Assembly (NCBI GenBank): GCA_025084515.1
Contig: JAJAGP010000892.1
Span: 186,001 to 250,000, forward strand
Length of the DNA: 64,000 nucleotides
Reading direction: 5' to 3'
From: Ancistrus triradiatus
Taxonomy: Eukaryota; Chordata; Actinopteri; Siluriformes; Loricariidae
Shown here: positions 46,001-55,400 of the stretch, piece by piece
How positions within the stretch are numbered: the stretch's first letter is position 1
Layout of the letters: every line of letters starts with the position of its first letter
Translations under genes and position numbers: made by a program
The notes under the pieces: generated by a model
The model's database searches: none
What the model was told of the DNA's origin: nothing
The model's input: only the letters and a program-made list of their open reading frames with translations

Positions 46001-47344
46001 ATAATATTATATTAGTCAGCATTATTTCCCCAAACTATTAGAATAAGCTTGTTTAAGTTGTACGATGATAACATTAATTTAATTGATATGAAGTTAATTT
46101 TAATAAGTTGATAAACAGTAGGCTTATGCATTATACAAAATGATTGCTTGAAATGAAGTAAAAAAAAACTAACAACTTAATGAAAGCCAGTGCACAAATA
46201 AACCCATTTAAGAGCTAATGTCACTAATAGGTTCTTAATTGGTTAAATCTTATTTGGTCTACATTTTAGAATGCTCAGAACCTCAATTTGAAAGACAGAA
46301 GCTGGTACTGAATAGAAACGGCTCTTCATTGAATTAATCTAAGAGTCAACATCATCTAAGCCTAAACACACCGGCTTTTAAACCTGGTTTCAGTCTATCA
46401 TATCATAGCCCTTTTCCACAAATAAACACTGGGGTCTTAATGAAATGCCTGTGACATGCTTTACCACTAGGACCGGGAACCACAACCCCCTTCTAACCCC
46501 GTCTAAAGGGCACTTTTTTTGGAATGGTAGGTTTGACTGCATGTTGCTTTAAATGATAATGAACCACTCGCCCACCTCCCTCAGTGATTCATGGTGTCAT
46601 GAGCTGTGTCTGAAACCATTCTCATAATAATTAAATGATAGCATATGCTTAATAAACTTATTATATTAAAGTAAACGACTCCAGCTATTTTAAGGTTGAT
46701 TCCTATTCTTAGAACCCTGAATCATGGAATCGACTATTTTTGGGAATCATACACAATCAACATGTGAATCTACGTGTGAATCAAAGAGAGAATGATGACT
46801 TTACTAAAAACATAGAACTTGGACATGTTTAAAAAATGATGTAACTTTTACAATAAACTTTAACCCATGTTTTCGGTTCTACACAGGCCAAAAGATAATT
46901 GGGTTGTCTGATTTCACTTTTGAGTAGAAACTCAACACAATGTATGCGCATACGCACCGAAAACGTGAGTTGTATGTAATATGTTCCCTTTACAGAAAGC
47001 TATCAAAGAAAAAGTCTGGGTCAGGTTACTGCCTGCCTTACCTCCGTCATCATCCGGTCAGCACCTGTGTTCTCCTCATTTTTGAAGATGATGTCTGGAT
47101 TGTAGTTAGCCGTCAGTTCTTTAAAGCGCTCGGAATTCCGAGTTATTTTCCCCTCGTATCTCCCGCTTGCACCCAGGCTTTTCTCAGGGACATTGGGACT
47201 AAACTGTTTATATGCCAAGGGCGCAAGTTTCCTCGGATGCCGCCTCTTCCCGTAGCCTCTGCCTGGCCCGCAGCTTTCAGAAGTGGATGACAGAACCAAG
47301 AGGCACCCGGTTAGGAGCGTCACCCCAGCTGCGGAGAGTCTCAT
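39330..47344 (-). CDS. ihh: Hedgehog gene, probably Indian hedgehog; C-terminal domain broken
   Basis: Secreted morphogen of the hedgehog family, which signals through Patched. Three exons in the standard hedgehog layout: 303 nt, 262 nt, and a last exon for the autoprocessing (Hint) domain. Residues 1-24 are a signal peptide, Cys25 begins the mature CGPGRGYGKRRHPRK (palmitoylation site), and the N-domain runs to residue 198 with calcium ligands in EENTGAD and TEGWDEDG and zinc ligands in HYEGRAVD and HIHCSVK. Exon 3 starts well (SGACFPGNAW) but loses frame after HTGDHVLAS; the uncorrected product would stop after residue 254. Later Hint motifs appear in other frames. The neighbour nhej1, upstream in the same direction, points to Indian rather than Desert or Sonic hedgehog. 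Confidence is high for hedgehog, moderate for ihh. Confidence 0.88.
39811..40010 (-). CDS. ihh: Part of ihh exon 3 translated as the sequence stands
   Basis: If translated as written, exon 3 adds about 66 codons (residues 189-254) and stops at 39811. The last 26 or so residues after VLAS do not resemble hedgehog. Such a protein would carry the whole signalling domain but no functional autoprocessing domain. Confidence 0.5.
40262..41192. mobile_element. Long palindromic MITE, copy 1
   Basis: About 930 bp whose two halves are inverted copies: left arm has GGTACTATTTGGGTGGTGGA, TCATTCTCAGCATTGCAGTG; right arm has the reverse, ending GAGGTGTACCTAATAAAGCGG. The centre carries AGTGGATCARACACAGCAGTG and its reverse. 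Other copies lie at 48262, 52000 and 61771. It is in ihh intron 2. Confidence 0.85.
41193..41255. repeat. CT microsatellite
   Basis: Imperfect (CT)n ending in (CA)n directly at the right end of the palindromic MITE. Confidence 0.9.
41256..42234. other. ihh intron 2, nothing recognised
   Basis: No repeat family or exon seen. Confidence 0.4.
42235..42496 (-). CDS. ihh: ihh exon 2 (rest of N-domain)
   Basis: 262 nt, the invariant vertebrate hedgehog exon 2 length, residues 102-188. It contains [53 protein letters not shown] and GFDWVYYESKGHIHCSVKS. Acceptor TGTAG, donor GTGAGA, phase 1. No disabling change is seen. Confidence 0.96.
42945..43644. mobile_element. Tc1/mariner MITE with long inverted repeats, containing an assembly gap
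   Basis: Ends CAGTCGTATGAAAAAGTTTG and its reverse, with TA on both sides. The arms match for roughly 170 bp (for example GAACACCGTGATATTTGAGA and its reverse). There is no transposase. The gap at 43112-43211 lies where the left arm ends. Confidence 0.85.
43112..43211. other. Assembly gap (100 N)
   Basis: Run of 100 N inside a long inverted-repeat MITE in ihh intron 1; the true length is unknown. Confidence 0.99.
44290..44940. promoter_or_regulatory. CpG-rich single-copy block in ihh intron 1
   Basis: Many CpG sites (for example GACCGCGGGCTACGC, GTGCGCACCGCGTG, GGCGCCGGGACGC) in an otherwise AT-rich intron. A TATAAA lies at about 44316. No repeat family and no coding similarity are seen; an open frame on plus (44562-44927) has no recognisable domain. 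It may be an intronic CpG island, enhancer or alternative promoter. Confidence 0.35.
45225..45457. repeat. Very GC-rich segment joined to a repeat
   Basis: About 150 bp of strongly GC-rich sequence (GGCTCCGGCCCCACC, CCGCGCAGGGGGGCGG) leads straight into the repeat at 45458. It is possibly the 5' part of that repeat. Open in all three plus frames only because of base composition. Confidence 0.35.
45458..45737 (+). repeat. 'GCGCTTTTTACA' family repeat, copy 2
   Basis: Shares with 53007-53278 nearly the whole sequence: TTTATTTGAAGTAGGACTCC, CCAAGGAGGTTGGGTCCC, TCAAGGTTTCTTCCTCATAA, AAAAAGCGCTATATAAATA, ending in (TTGAC)n. The class is not known to me; it is very common in fish introns. Confidence 0.8.
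45740..47041. other. ihh intron 1, nothing recognised
   Basis: AT-rich single-copy looking DNA. Confidence 0.4.
47042..47344 (-). CDS. ihh: ihh exon 1 (signal peptide and first part of N-domain)
   Basis: 303 nt, residues 1-101. The hydrophobic signal sequence MRLSAAGVTLLTGCLLVL is followed by SES and the mature Cys. It contains KQFSPNVPEKSLGASGRYEG and NYNPDIIFKNEENTGADRM. It ends at MMTE with donor GTAAGG, exactly where all vertebrate hedgehog exon 1 sequences end. FKN replaces the usual FKD; this Asp is not one of the calcium ligands. Confidence 0.95.
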
Positions 47345-47985
47345 TACAGAAGCGCAGACGGCCGCTCAAGTCCGAGTGTTCAAATATGCCCTGATGTAGC
47401 CCTCATCACCTTAGCCAAGCTGCTGGGTCTCAAATCACCTTTAAGACGGTAACGAATCGCTCATCATCAACACCGTGCGCACTGAAGGCTTTAAATCAGA
47501 GAGGTGCATTTATCCTGGAAGCACAACAGACTGCTGGGTGCCAGAGCGCAGCTCTACTTCTTAAGACCCTTAACCTCGCTTAGCTGACAGCAGCAGCATA
47601 AATAGCTCGTTTCCATTGGTCTTGGCAAGTGCGTCAAAAGTCGCCGAATCGGCGACGAGCGTCTGCAGGCGGATCCTGATGCGCAGACGTCCATGAGCTG
47701 TTTGGTTTGCGGGTGTCCGCGCAGTGGTTTCTGGCTCTGAGACCTGCCCTGTGGCGCGCGTCTCTCCAATGAGATGAGAATAGAAAGGAGCGGAGAGGTC
47801 AGATGCCACTGGAGCAGACCGCACCCTACCTCCTCAAGTCTACTTCTCCTCATTTCTCCCCTCTCCCATAACTTCTCCTCACTCCTTCTCAGTGGGGAAG
47901 TGTGATTGCATTGTTGAAGTCTGCTTCCACTAGCGGGAGGGGTCATTGAAAATAATACACAGACATTCCCACTAATCAACTGACC
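47345..47985 (-). promoter_or_regulatory. ihh: ihh 5'UTR and probable promoter
   Basis: Region directly upstream of the ihh start codon, richer in CpG than the flanks (for example around 47640-47770). A TATA-like TATTTATG on the minus strand lies about 255 bp upstream of the ATG. The transcription start cannot be fixed by eye. Confidence 0.4.
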
Positions 47986-48261
47986 TAGGCCTACGTGATG
48001 GATCTGGTATATGGCCTGATGGGACCTACCTCAAGATGTTAATGTCCCTATGTACACATAATGATGTAACTTGTAAATTAGACACCATCACCAGAAGCCA
48101 GCTATGACCTATGGAAAATTACAGACCATAATGTGAGAAAGCAGTCAATGGAAGACCTTTTGGAAGGATTGTATTCTATCCAATTACAGTAATAGACTTG
48201 TAGAACCTGTAAAGTATATCTAGGTGCACTGAACGTTTTCAAGTGGTTCATAATGACATAA

Positions 48262-48887
48262 TGCTCATTCTCAGCACTCCAGTGACACTGATGCGGTGGT
48301 GGTGTGTTAGTGTGTGTTGTGTCAGTATGAGTGGATCAAACACAGCAGTGCTGCTGGAGGTTTTTTTTTAACATCTCAGCGTCACTGCTGGACTGAAAAT
48401 AATCCATCAACCAAAAATGCCCTGCAGGTAGCATCCTGTGAAAACTGATGAAGGATTAGAGGATGGCTAACACAAACTGTGCAACAACAAATGAGCTACT
48501 GTTTCTCACTTTACATCTACAAGGTGGAGGAATATGGTAAATGTGTCTAATAGAGTGCAAAGTGAGTGAACACAGTGTTTAAAAACTCCAGCAGCAGTGC
48601 TGTGTCTGATCCAATCATAGTGGCACAACAACTAACACACCACCACCACCACCACCACCATCAGCACTGCAGTGCTGAGAATGATCCACTACCCAAATAA
48701 TACCTGATCTGTGGTGGTCCTGTGGAGACGCTGAAAGTTAGAGAACAGAGTAAAGCAGACTAACAAAGTATGTAGACAAACAGATGGACTGCAGTCTGTA
48801 AATACAAAACTAATTATTTAAGTAAGTGGAACTGATAAAATGGACAATGAGTTTGGAAACAAGGAGGTGTACCTAACAGAGTGTACA
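48262..48887. mobile_element. Long palindromic MITE, copy 2
   Basis: Same family as 40262: TCATTCTCAGCACTCCAGTG, AGTGGATCAAACACAGCAG, right end GGAGGTGTACCTAACAGAGTG. Contains a short (CCA)n at 48637. The outer left arm is missing. Confidence 0.85.
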
Positions 48888-48889
48888 TA

Positions 48890-49980
48890 TTTCTCGTATT
48901 TAAGTTGGCTTCTAATTCGCGTTTTCCAGTCTACCTTAAATGACTGCAGTTACATTATGGCGCCTGTAGATGGAGATTCTGCCTCATGATAAGTAATGAC
49001 AAGTTCCAAGTTGTCAATGACATGTTTAAAACACTTACATTAACCTACAGATGGCCAAAATCCTTAACACAACACTTACTTCATAATAAAGTGTTGAAAA
49101 ATCTCATGTAATTTAGTGAGTAATTGATTGAAAATGCAAAACACTTACTCTGTGTGCTGGAGCATTCAATTCCTGATTTGCTTTCGGGTTGGCTCTTATA
49201 AGCTAACCTTTTAAAGGACCCTTGGAGACTTATTTGCACTAAGAATATAGTACTGTATATGTAAAAAATAAGGAAAAACACAATAAACACAGGGTAGATG
49301 TTCTCTGTGCGAGAGCTATTATGAATCTGAATCACTGTGTACCAAATCATGAATCATAAATCGTGAATCGAGTTTTGGCTGAAACGAGTCACGCAGCTCA
49401 ACTCATACAAGTTTAAGCAAGTGCACCGAGGGCCGACACAAATTTGCCTATTCAAAATGCGCCAAGAACCGAATTCAACGACTTGAGATGGTCGAGAACT
49501 GAGGTACCACTGTACTTCATAATTAAATTACCCAAAATATGAAGACGAGACATTGTTGGTTGTTGCAAGGTTACACTGACTGACATTCAGAAAATTTCAA
49601 GCAGGATTTAAAGTTTCTATTTAGACACCAAAACTAGAGGAGAACTCCTTAGATATTACTGGCAGGAAACTGGCAACAAAAACCTGAGCTAGACCGTTTC
49701 AAGGCTGTTATTTTTGTTTATGAATAAAATTGTTAATTAATGGCCATTCAAATGACTAATGTTAGCTAGAAAGCAAGTAATGCAAGCACTTTGTCTGAAG
49801 GTTTCCCCTTATCAGATTTTGGGGCATCATTTTGTTTTTTTCTGCGTTTCCCTCCAAAGATGAACTCCATAACGATTACAGAAATCCGTGTTACAGGTGA
49901 TTAGAACAAGGGCTAATCTATAAATCTGTAGCTCTATCCATAGACTTGTTTCCTAATATTAACCCAATTCCAGAAAGATT
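48890..49980. other. ihh-nhej1 spacer, nothing recognised
   Basis: No gene or clear repeat. It separates the nhej1 3' end from the ihh promoter. Confidence 0.4.
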
Positions 49981-49998
49981 GAATTAAATAATTACATC

Positions 49999-50004
49999 TT
50001 TATT
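49999..50004 (-). terminator. nhej1: nhej1 polyadenylation signal
   Basis: Minus-strand AATAAA, overlapped by a second one at 50003-50008, about 130 bp past the nhej1 stop. Confidence 0.6.
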
Positions 50005-50129
50005 TATTATCACACAGCAATCTTAAAAATCCCACTCACTATTTAAAAAACTCTAAAAAACCCATCATCCCAATACAAGACAGTCCACTCAGAATAAAAA
50101 TGTGAGCTATTCGGGGAATTAATGTAATG

Positions 50130-50228
50130 TCAACGGAAAAGTCCCACTGCTTTCTTCTTCTTGGGGCGTGCTAATGATCGCTCTGCAGGTACAGCTCCTG
50201 AATGAGAATCATCAGCTTTGAGCGGCAC
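50130..50228 (-). CDS. nhej1: nhej1 last coding exon (Ku-binding tail)
   Basis: 99 nt, residues 286-317 and TGA, ending ARPKKKKAVGLFR, the conserved XLF C-terminal Ku80-binding motif. Acceptor TTCAG. Confidence 0.92.
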   Translation of the reverse strand: MPLKADDSHSGAVPAERSLARPKKKKAVGLFR

Positions 50229-52403
50229 CTGAAGCATAACATAAAAAGTAAAATATGGCTAAAGTGATATAGCATAAAGATGGAAAAGAACTGGTGATTG
50301 AGAACTAGAAGGTTTAATCCATTATACTTCTATATACACTCACCGGCCACCTTATGAGCCACACCTTGCAAGAACAGGGTTAGACTCCATTTGGCTTCAG
50401 AACTGCCTTAATTATTTGTGGCATAGATTCAGTAAGGTGCTGGAAACATTCCTCAGAGATTTTGTCCCATATTGACATGATAGCATTACATGGTAGGGGC
50501 AGATTTATTGGCTGCTCATCCATGATGCAAATCTCCCGTTCCACCAAATCCTAAAGGTGCTCTAGTAGACTGAGATCTGGTGACTCTAGAGGCCGTTTGA
50601 ATACAGTGAACTCATTGTCATGTTCACAAAACCAGCTAGAGATGATTTGGGCTTTGTGACATGAAGCGTAGAAGAGGGTACACTGTGGTCATAAAGGGAT
50701 GGAACATGGTCAGCAACAATACTCAGGTAGGCTGTGGCATTTAAACAATCCTTAGCTGGTATTAGGGGACCCCAAAGTGTGCCAAGAAAATATCCCCCAT
50801 ACCATTGCACCACCACCAGCCTGATCTGTTCATACAAAGCAGGATGGATCCATGCTTTCATATTGTTTATGCCAAATTCTGACCCTACCACCTGAATGTC
50901 GCAGCAGAAACCAAGGCTCATCAGACCAGGCAACGTTGTTACAATCTTCTTTTGTTTAATTTTGTTAAGCCTGGACAAATTGTAGCCTCAGGAGTGGCAT
51001 CCAGTGTGGTGTTCTGCTGCTGTAGCCCATCTGCTACAAGGTTCGACATGTTGTGCAAAGACTGCTGTTGCCTTTCCTCTGAGCTTGAACCAGTCTGGCC
51101 ATTCTCCTCTGACGTCTGGCATCAACAAGGCATTTTCGCTCAGAGAACTGCTGCTCACTGGATATTTACTCTTTTTTGGACCATTCTCTAAAACCCTACA
51201 GAGCCCATCTAGCACCAACAACCAAGCCACGTTCAAAGTCACTTAAATCACTTTTCTTCCGCATTCTGGTGCTCGGTTTAAACTTCAGCAGTCCATGTCT
51301 TGATGCCTAAATCATTGATTGCTGCCATGTGATTGGCTGATTAGCTATTTGCATTAATGAGCAGTCGAACAGGTGGACCTAATAAAGTGGCCAATGATTG
51401 TATACTGAAATGCACAACATGTTAACCGCGGTTATGCTTAGGTATAGTTGATGGTACAAAGATAGGTGTTGGCATCAAACCTCTTTGCTGTCTTTGCCTT
51501 GCGTTTCTACTTCTTGACTAGACCCAGGAGACGCAGGCCTCATACCTGAAGCACAAGCCAACCAACAATAATGGTAAGATTAAGCATTAAGCCTGAATGC
51601 ACTGTGAGATACAGAGGTATGAATGCACAAGGTGAATGGAGATGCAGTAACCTGTTGGCACATTGCTGGTTTGGTCCTGGTCAGGTACGGTTTGTTCAGG
51701 AACACTGATGCTGTTTGCAGAGCAGTATTCACTGTATTTGCGTTTTTGGGTGCCTTTCACAGTGTTCACAGCCACATACAGCTTCTGTAGCTCGGAGTCG
51801 AACTCCAGATTATGCTCAAACATATCCTTCTCAAGAAGTCTCTGATAATGTGCCAAAGAAAGAAAGACAAAGAGTAGCTTTTACTGTGTCACCTTCTCAT
51901 AACCAGCCACTATTTTAGAGACGGCCAGAGAGAGTCACTTTGACCAGTGTAACTACACACATACATAACATACATTAAATATAATACATAACATAACATT
52001 AAAATCAGCATACTGTTTCTACATTCACTGTCCAGCTTACCACATAATGAACAGACTGTAGTCCATCTGTTTCTCCTGAACACTTTGTTAGCCCTCCTTC
52101 ACCCTGTTCTTAAACGGTCCGGACCCCCACTGGACCACCACAGAGCAGATACTATTTATGTGGTGGACCATTCTCAGCATGGCAGTGACACTGGCGTGAT
52201 GTGACATTTTAAGTACGTGTTGTGCTGGTACGAGTGGATCAGACACCTCAGTGTCACTGCTGGACTGAGAATATTCCAATATGATGGTGAGAAGTGTACT
52301 CCGAGGCCCCCTCCTCGGTTCAAGGATGGGCATTTCCTTTTCACATAAATGGCCTCTTTGATTCCAAATTCAAACCAGAGTTCCTCCCTATCAAGGATTT
52401 GCA

Positions 52404-52436
<33 letters not shown>

Positions 52437-55400
52437 GTGGTTGTAAACAGTCGTGGCTTGATGAGGTAGCTCTTTGTTGTGTCATCCATTTAGCCAGCAG
52501 CTGTTTGGTTTCCCTAATGTACAATTCCTGGCAATCCTCCCAGCACTTAACAGTGGACGATATATTACGTCCAGATGAACTGATTAAATTTTCCAGTATA
52601 AGGTGGACCAACAAGGTTGGTGTGTTTAACAGACTGGACAGTGAGTGGGCACAGTGTATAAAATCTCCAGCAGCACTGCTGTATCTGAACCACTCATACC
52701 AGCACAATCCACAAATAGTGCCTGACCTGGAATGGCCCTGGTCATTGAAAAACGCAGTATGCAGTGCAATTGGTGGACTACAGTCTGTAATTACAGACCT
52801 ACAACTTGCACCTCTATGGTAAGTGGAGCTGACAAAATGGACAATGAACATAGAAACAAGATGGTGGTTTTAATGCTACGGCAGATCAGTGCATAGTTTT
52901 ATACAGGTCAAAGTGAATCTAAAATAATTTCAAACCACAATTATAATAATACATTCACATATGCTTACTCCAAACATTTTTACAGGGACTGGTTAAATTT
53001 AATTTGACATTTTATTTGAAGTATGACTCCATGACTTTAGTTTCATTCTTAGATTTACCATCTACGTCACCCAAGGAGGTTGGGTCCCTTTTGAGTCTTG
53101 GTCCTCCCAAGGTTTCTTCCTCATAACACTTAAGGAGTTTTTTCTTGCCACTGCCGCCCTAGGCTTGCTCAATTTGGGATTGGAGGTAGATATTAGGAGA
53201 TAATCTAAACTTGTAAAGTTGCTTTGAGACAATGCTCCATTGTAAAAAGCGCTATATAAATAAATCTGACTTGACTTAAATTTTAGTTTAGATCTGGTCT
53301 CGGCTCTTTGTGTCTTGAACTTGCCTACAGCCCTACGTGACACCATACAAGAAGTTAAACACCCTCTTTCACAACATATCTTTAAATAAGCTCACCAAAT
53401 AAAGACAGGGTGAAATTGGTGGTCAGGTTCTCCCCAAATGAGGGGCTACTAAAATTACATGTAGGCTTTGCGGCATACACTTGTTTATATTTATTACTTG
53501 TTTGCTAAATGCAACAAAAATAAATAGATGCTCTGGCAGCATTTAGTTCATTTTTTGAGCACAGAGCAGCAATGTGAAGGATATGGTTCTCACTTACTCA
53601 TCCCTCTATTTTCTGCTTCTAAATATTTAGTTAATTCTTGCCTGCTCGTCAGCTCAGTTAGTGCAGATTAGTGTACATTTTACATATTTAGATTTAATAT
53701 GCATTTCATTCCCGCTACTCAATTTTACCAACCAAATGTCCATGGGGACAGTGGTATGGATTGTGTGTATCCACACATATTGCGTATTATAAAGCCTCCG
53801 TACAGCCATGACAAATGAACAGAAAGGTCAAACATTAGGGCTAGAACATGCTGATATTATAGGGGAAAAGAAGGGGTGTGTATCATACAGGAACTCCCCT
53901 ATTTATACCTGGTAAACAACCACAGTCAATATGCAGTGGTTGGCAACATGTCTGTGGCCCAGCTACCTTATTTTCACACTTAACCACCACATAGCTTATG
54001 GAAGATTCCAGAGGAACACCAAGGGTTTAGGGAAGCTACAGCTATCCGTACAAACAAACATTCAGAGAAACATCTTGAATTAAAAGGTCACTGTTGCCCC
54101 ACTGCCCAAATACAGTCAAACCCTGTTATCTGAATGTACCATGTTCCTGGAAATGGCTCAGATAATAAATATTTGAATAACGGCTACTCAATATCTTTTA
54201 TTTCTTAAGGAAAGATTCCTACTTCGTTCTGGCATCTTCAAAACCTTTATACTTTTAATAATGAAGCCATTTTAATACATTGGCTTAGAAGACTTTTTTG
54301 CTTGCTCTTTCTCTGTCGCCGATTACTGTGTCGTGCACATGTGTGTTGTGTATACAGAAAGAAACATTTACAAGGATGTAATGTAGACGGAAGACTCATG
54401 CAAACACATGCCGCATCGCCTCCCCTTAGGTTACTAATTACTAAATATTTGCTGCTGTAAAGCAGGAGTATAAATAACAAGACCATAATATCCTCTGCTG
54501 TCTCACAGGGACGTTCTTCGCTTATTTATCTTATAATAAATCACTGAATAAACCAAAAGTATAGGATCGTACTAATAAGGAAGTGAAATGGGCAGGTAGA
54601 AGCAAAATTTCCACTCACAGACACAACCTACAGTAGTGTGCAAAAGTCTTACGCAACCATTAGATTTGTTGTTTTAGTAATGGTATAATGATCATATATA
54701 ACATACTGTCGCCAACTGGACATAAAAACAAACAAACTTGGATTTGACACTTCATAATAATCTTTTCCACTGATCTTCATTCCAGTCTTTGAGCATATCT
54801 TAGCCTTTTCACCCTGTTCCCCTTCTGAAAATGTGGTTTTTGACTGCTACCCTTCCAAAAAGACCATTCCTAATGAAGCATCTTGGGACTGTAGAAGGGT
54901 CAACTTGGCATCCCGATGAAGCTTCCAGATGCTGCTATTGCTCAAGTGAAGGGGCAGGTCATTAAATGCTTCCCACTGTAGCCTACAGAAGCTCTTTTTT
55001 CTGATTTTCTTTCAGTTTTTAATACTGCATACAAAGTTCCAGTACTGTCTGGTTGTACCTTTGCTAAAACAGGAATATAAAACGGAATATCAAATTTACT
55101 AGTGGCCTAAGTGACATTACACTGACTGCCTGCAGAACTTGATTCAGAAGTTTCATTTTCAACTCATCATTCTTTTAGCGAGTTAGTGGTTTGGGGGATT
55201 AGAATGCAGGGTGACTATAAAGAAAGTCCCACTGTAATAAATTTGTTACTCTCCAACCAGCATAAACAAGAGGCTGTTTCAGATTTATATGAAGCACTCA
55301 AAGCCCAGGTTTTATTCACATTACATCGATTCAATGTGAGCCTTGTGGTGATGCAATAACCGTCAAAGGCAGGCATTAACAAAGACTTACTTTATAGGCA

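Noticed and set aside
39330..47344. Calling the hedgehog gene desert hedgehog
   Set aside because: CFPGNA and VWPGVRLRV look slightly dhh-like, but the adjacent nhej1 in mammalian order and direction supports ihh. A tree would settle it.
52349..52822. 157-codon open frame on plus with a Ser run
   Set aside because: Antisense shadow of the Penelope-like fragment and the (ATC)n repeat.
52174..52851. 225-codon open frame with an Asp run as a host gene
   Set aside because: The middle is a Penelope-like fragment and both flanks are palindromic MITE sequence.
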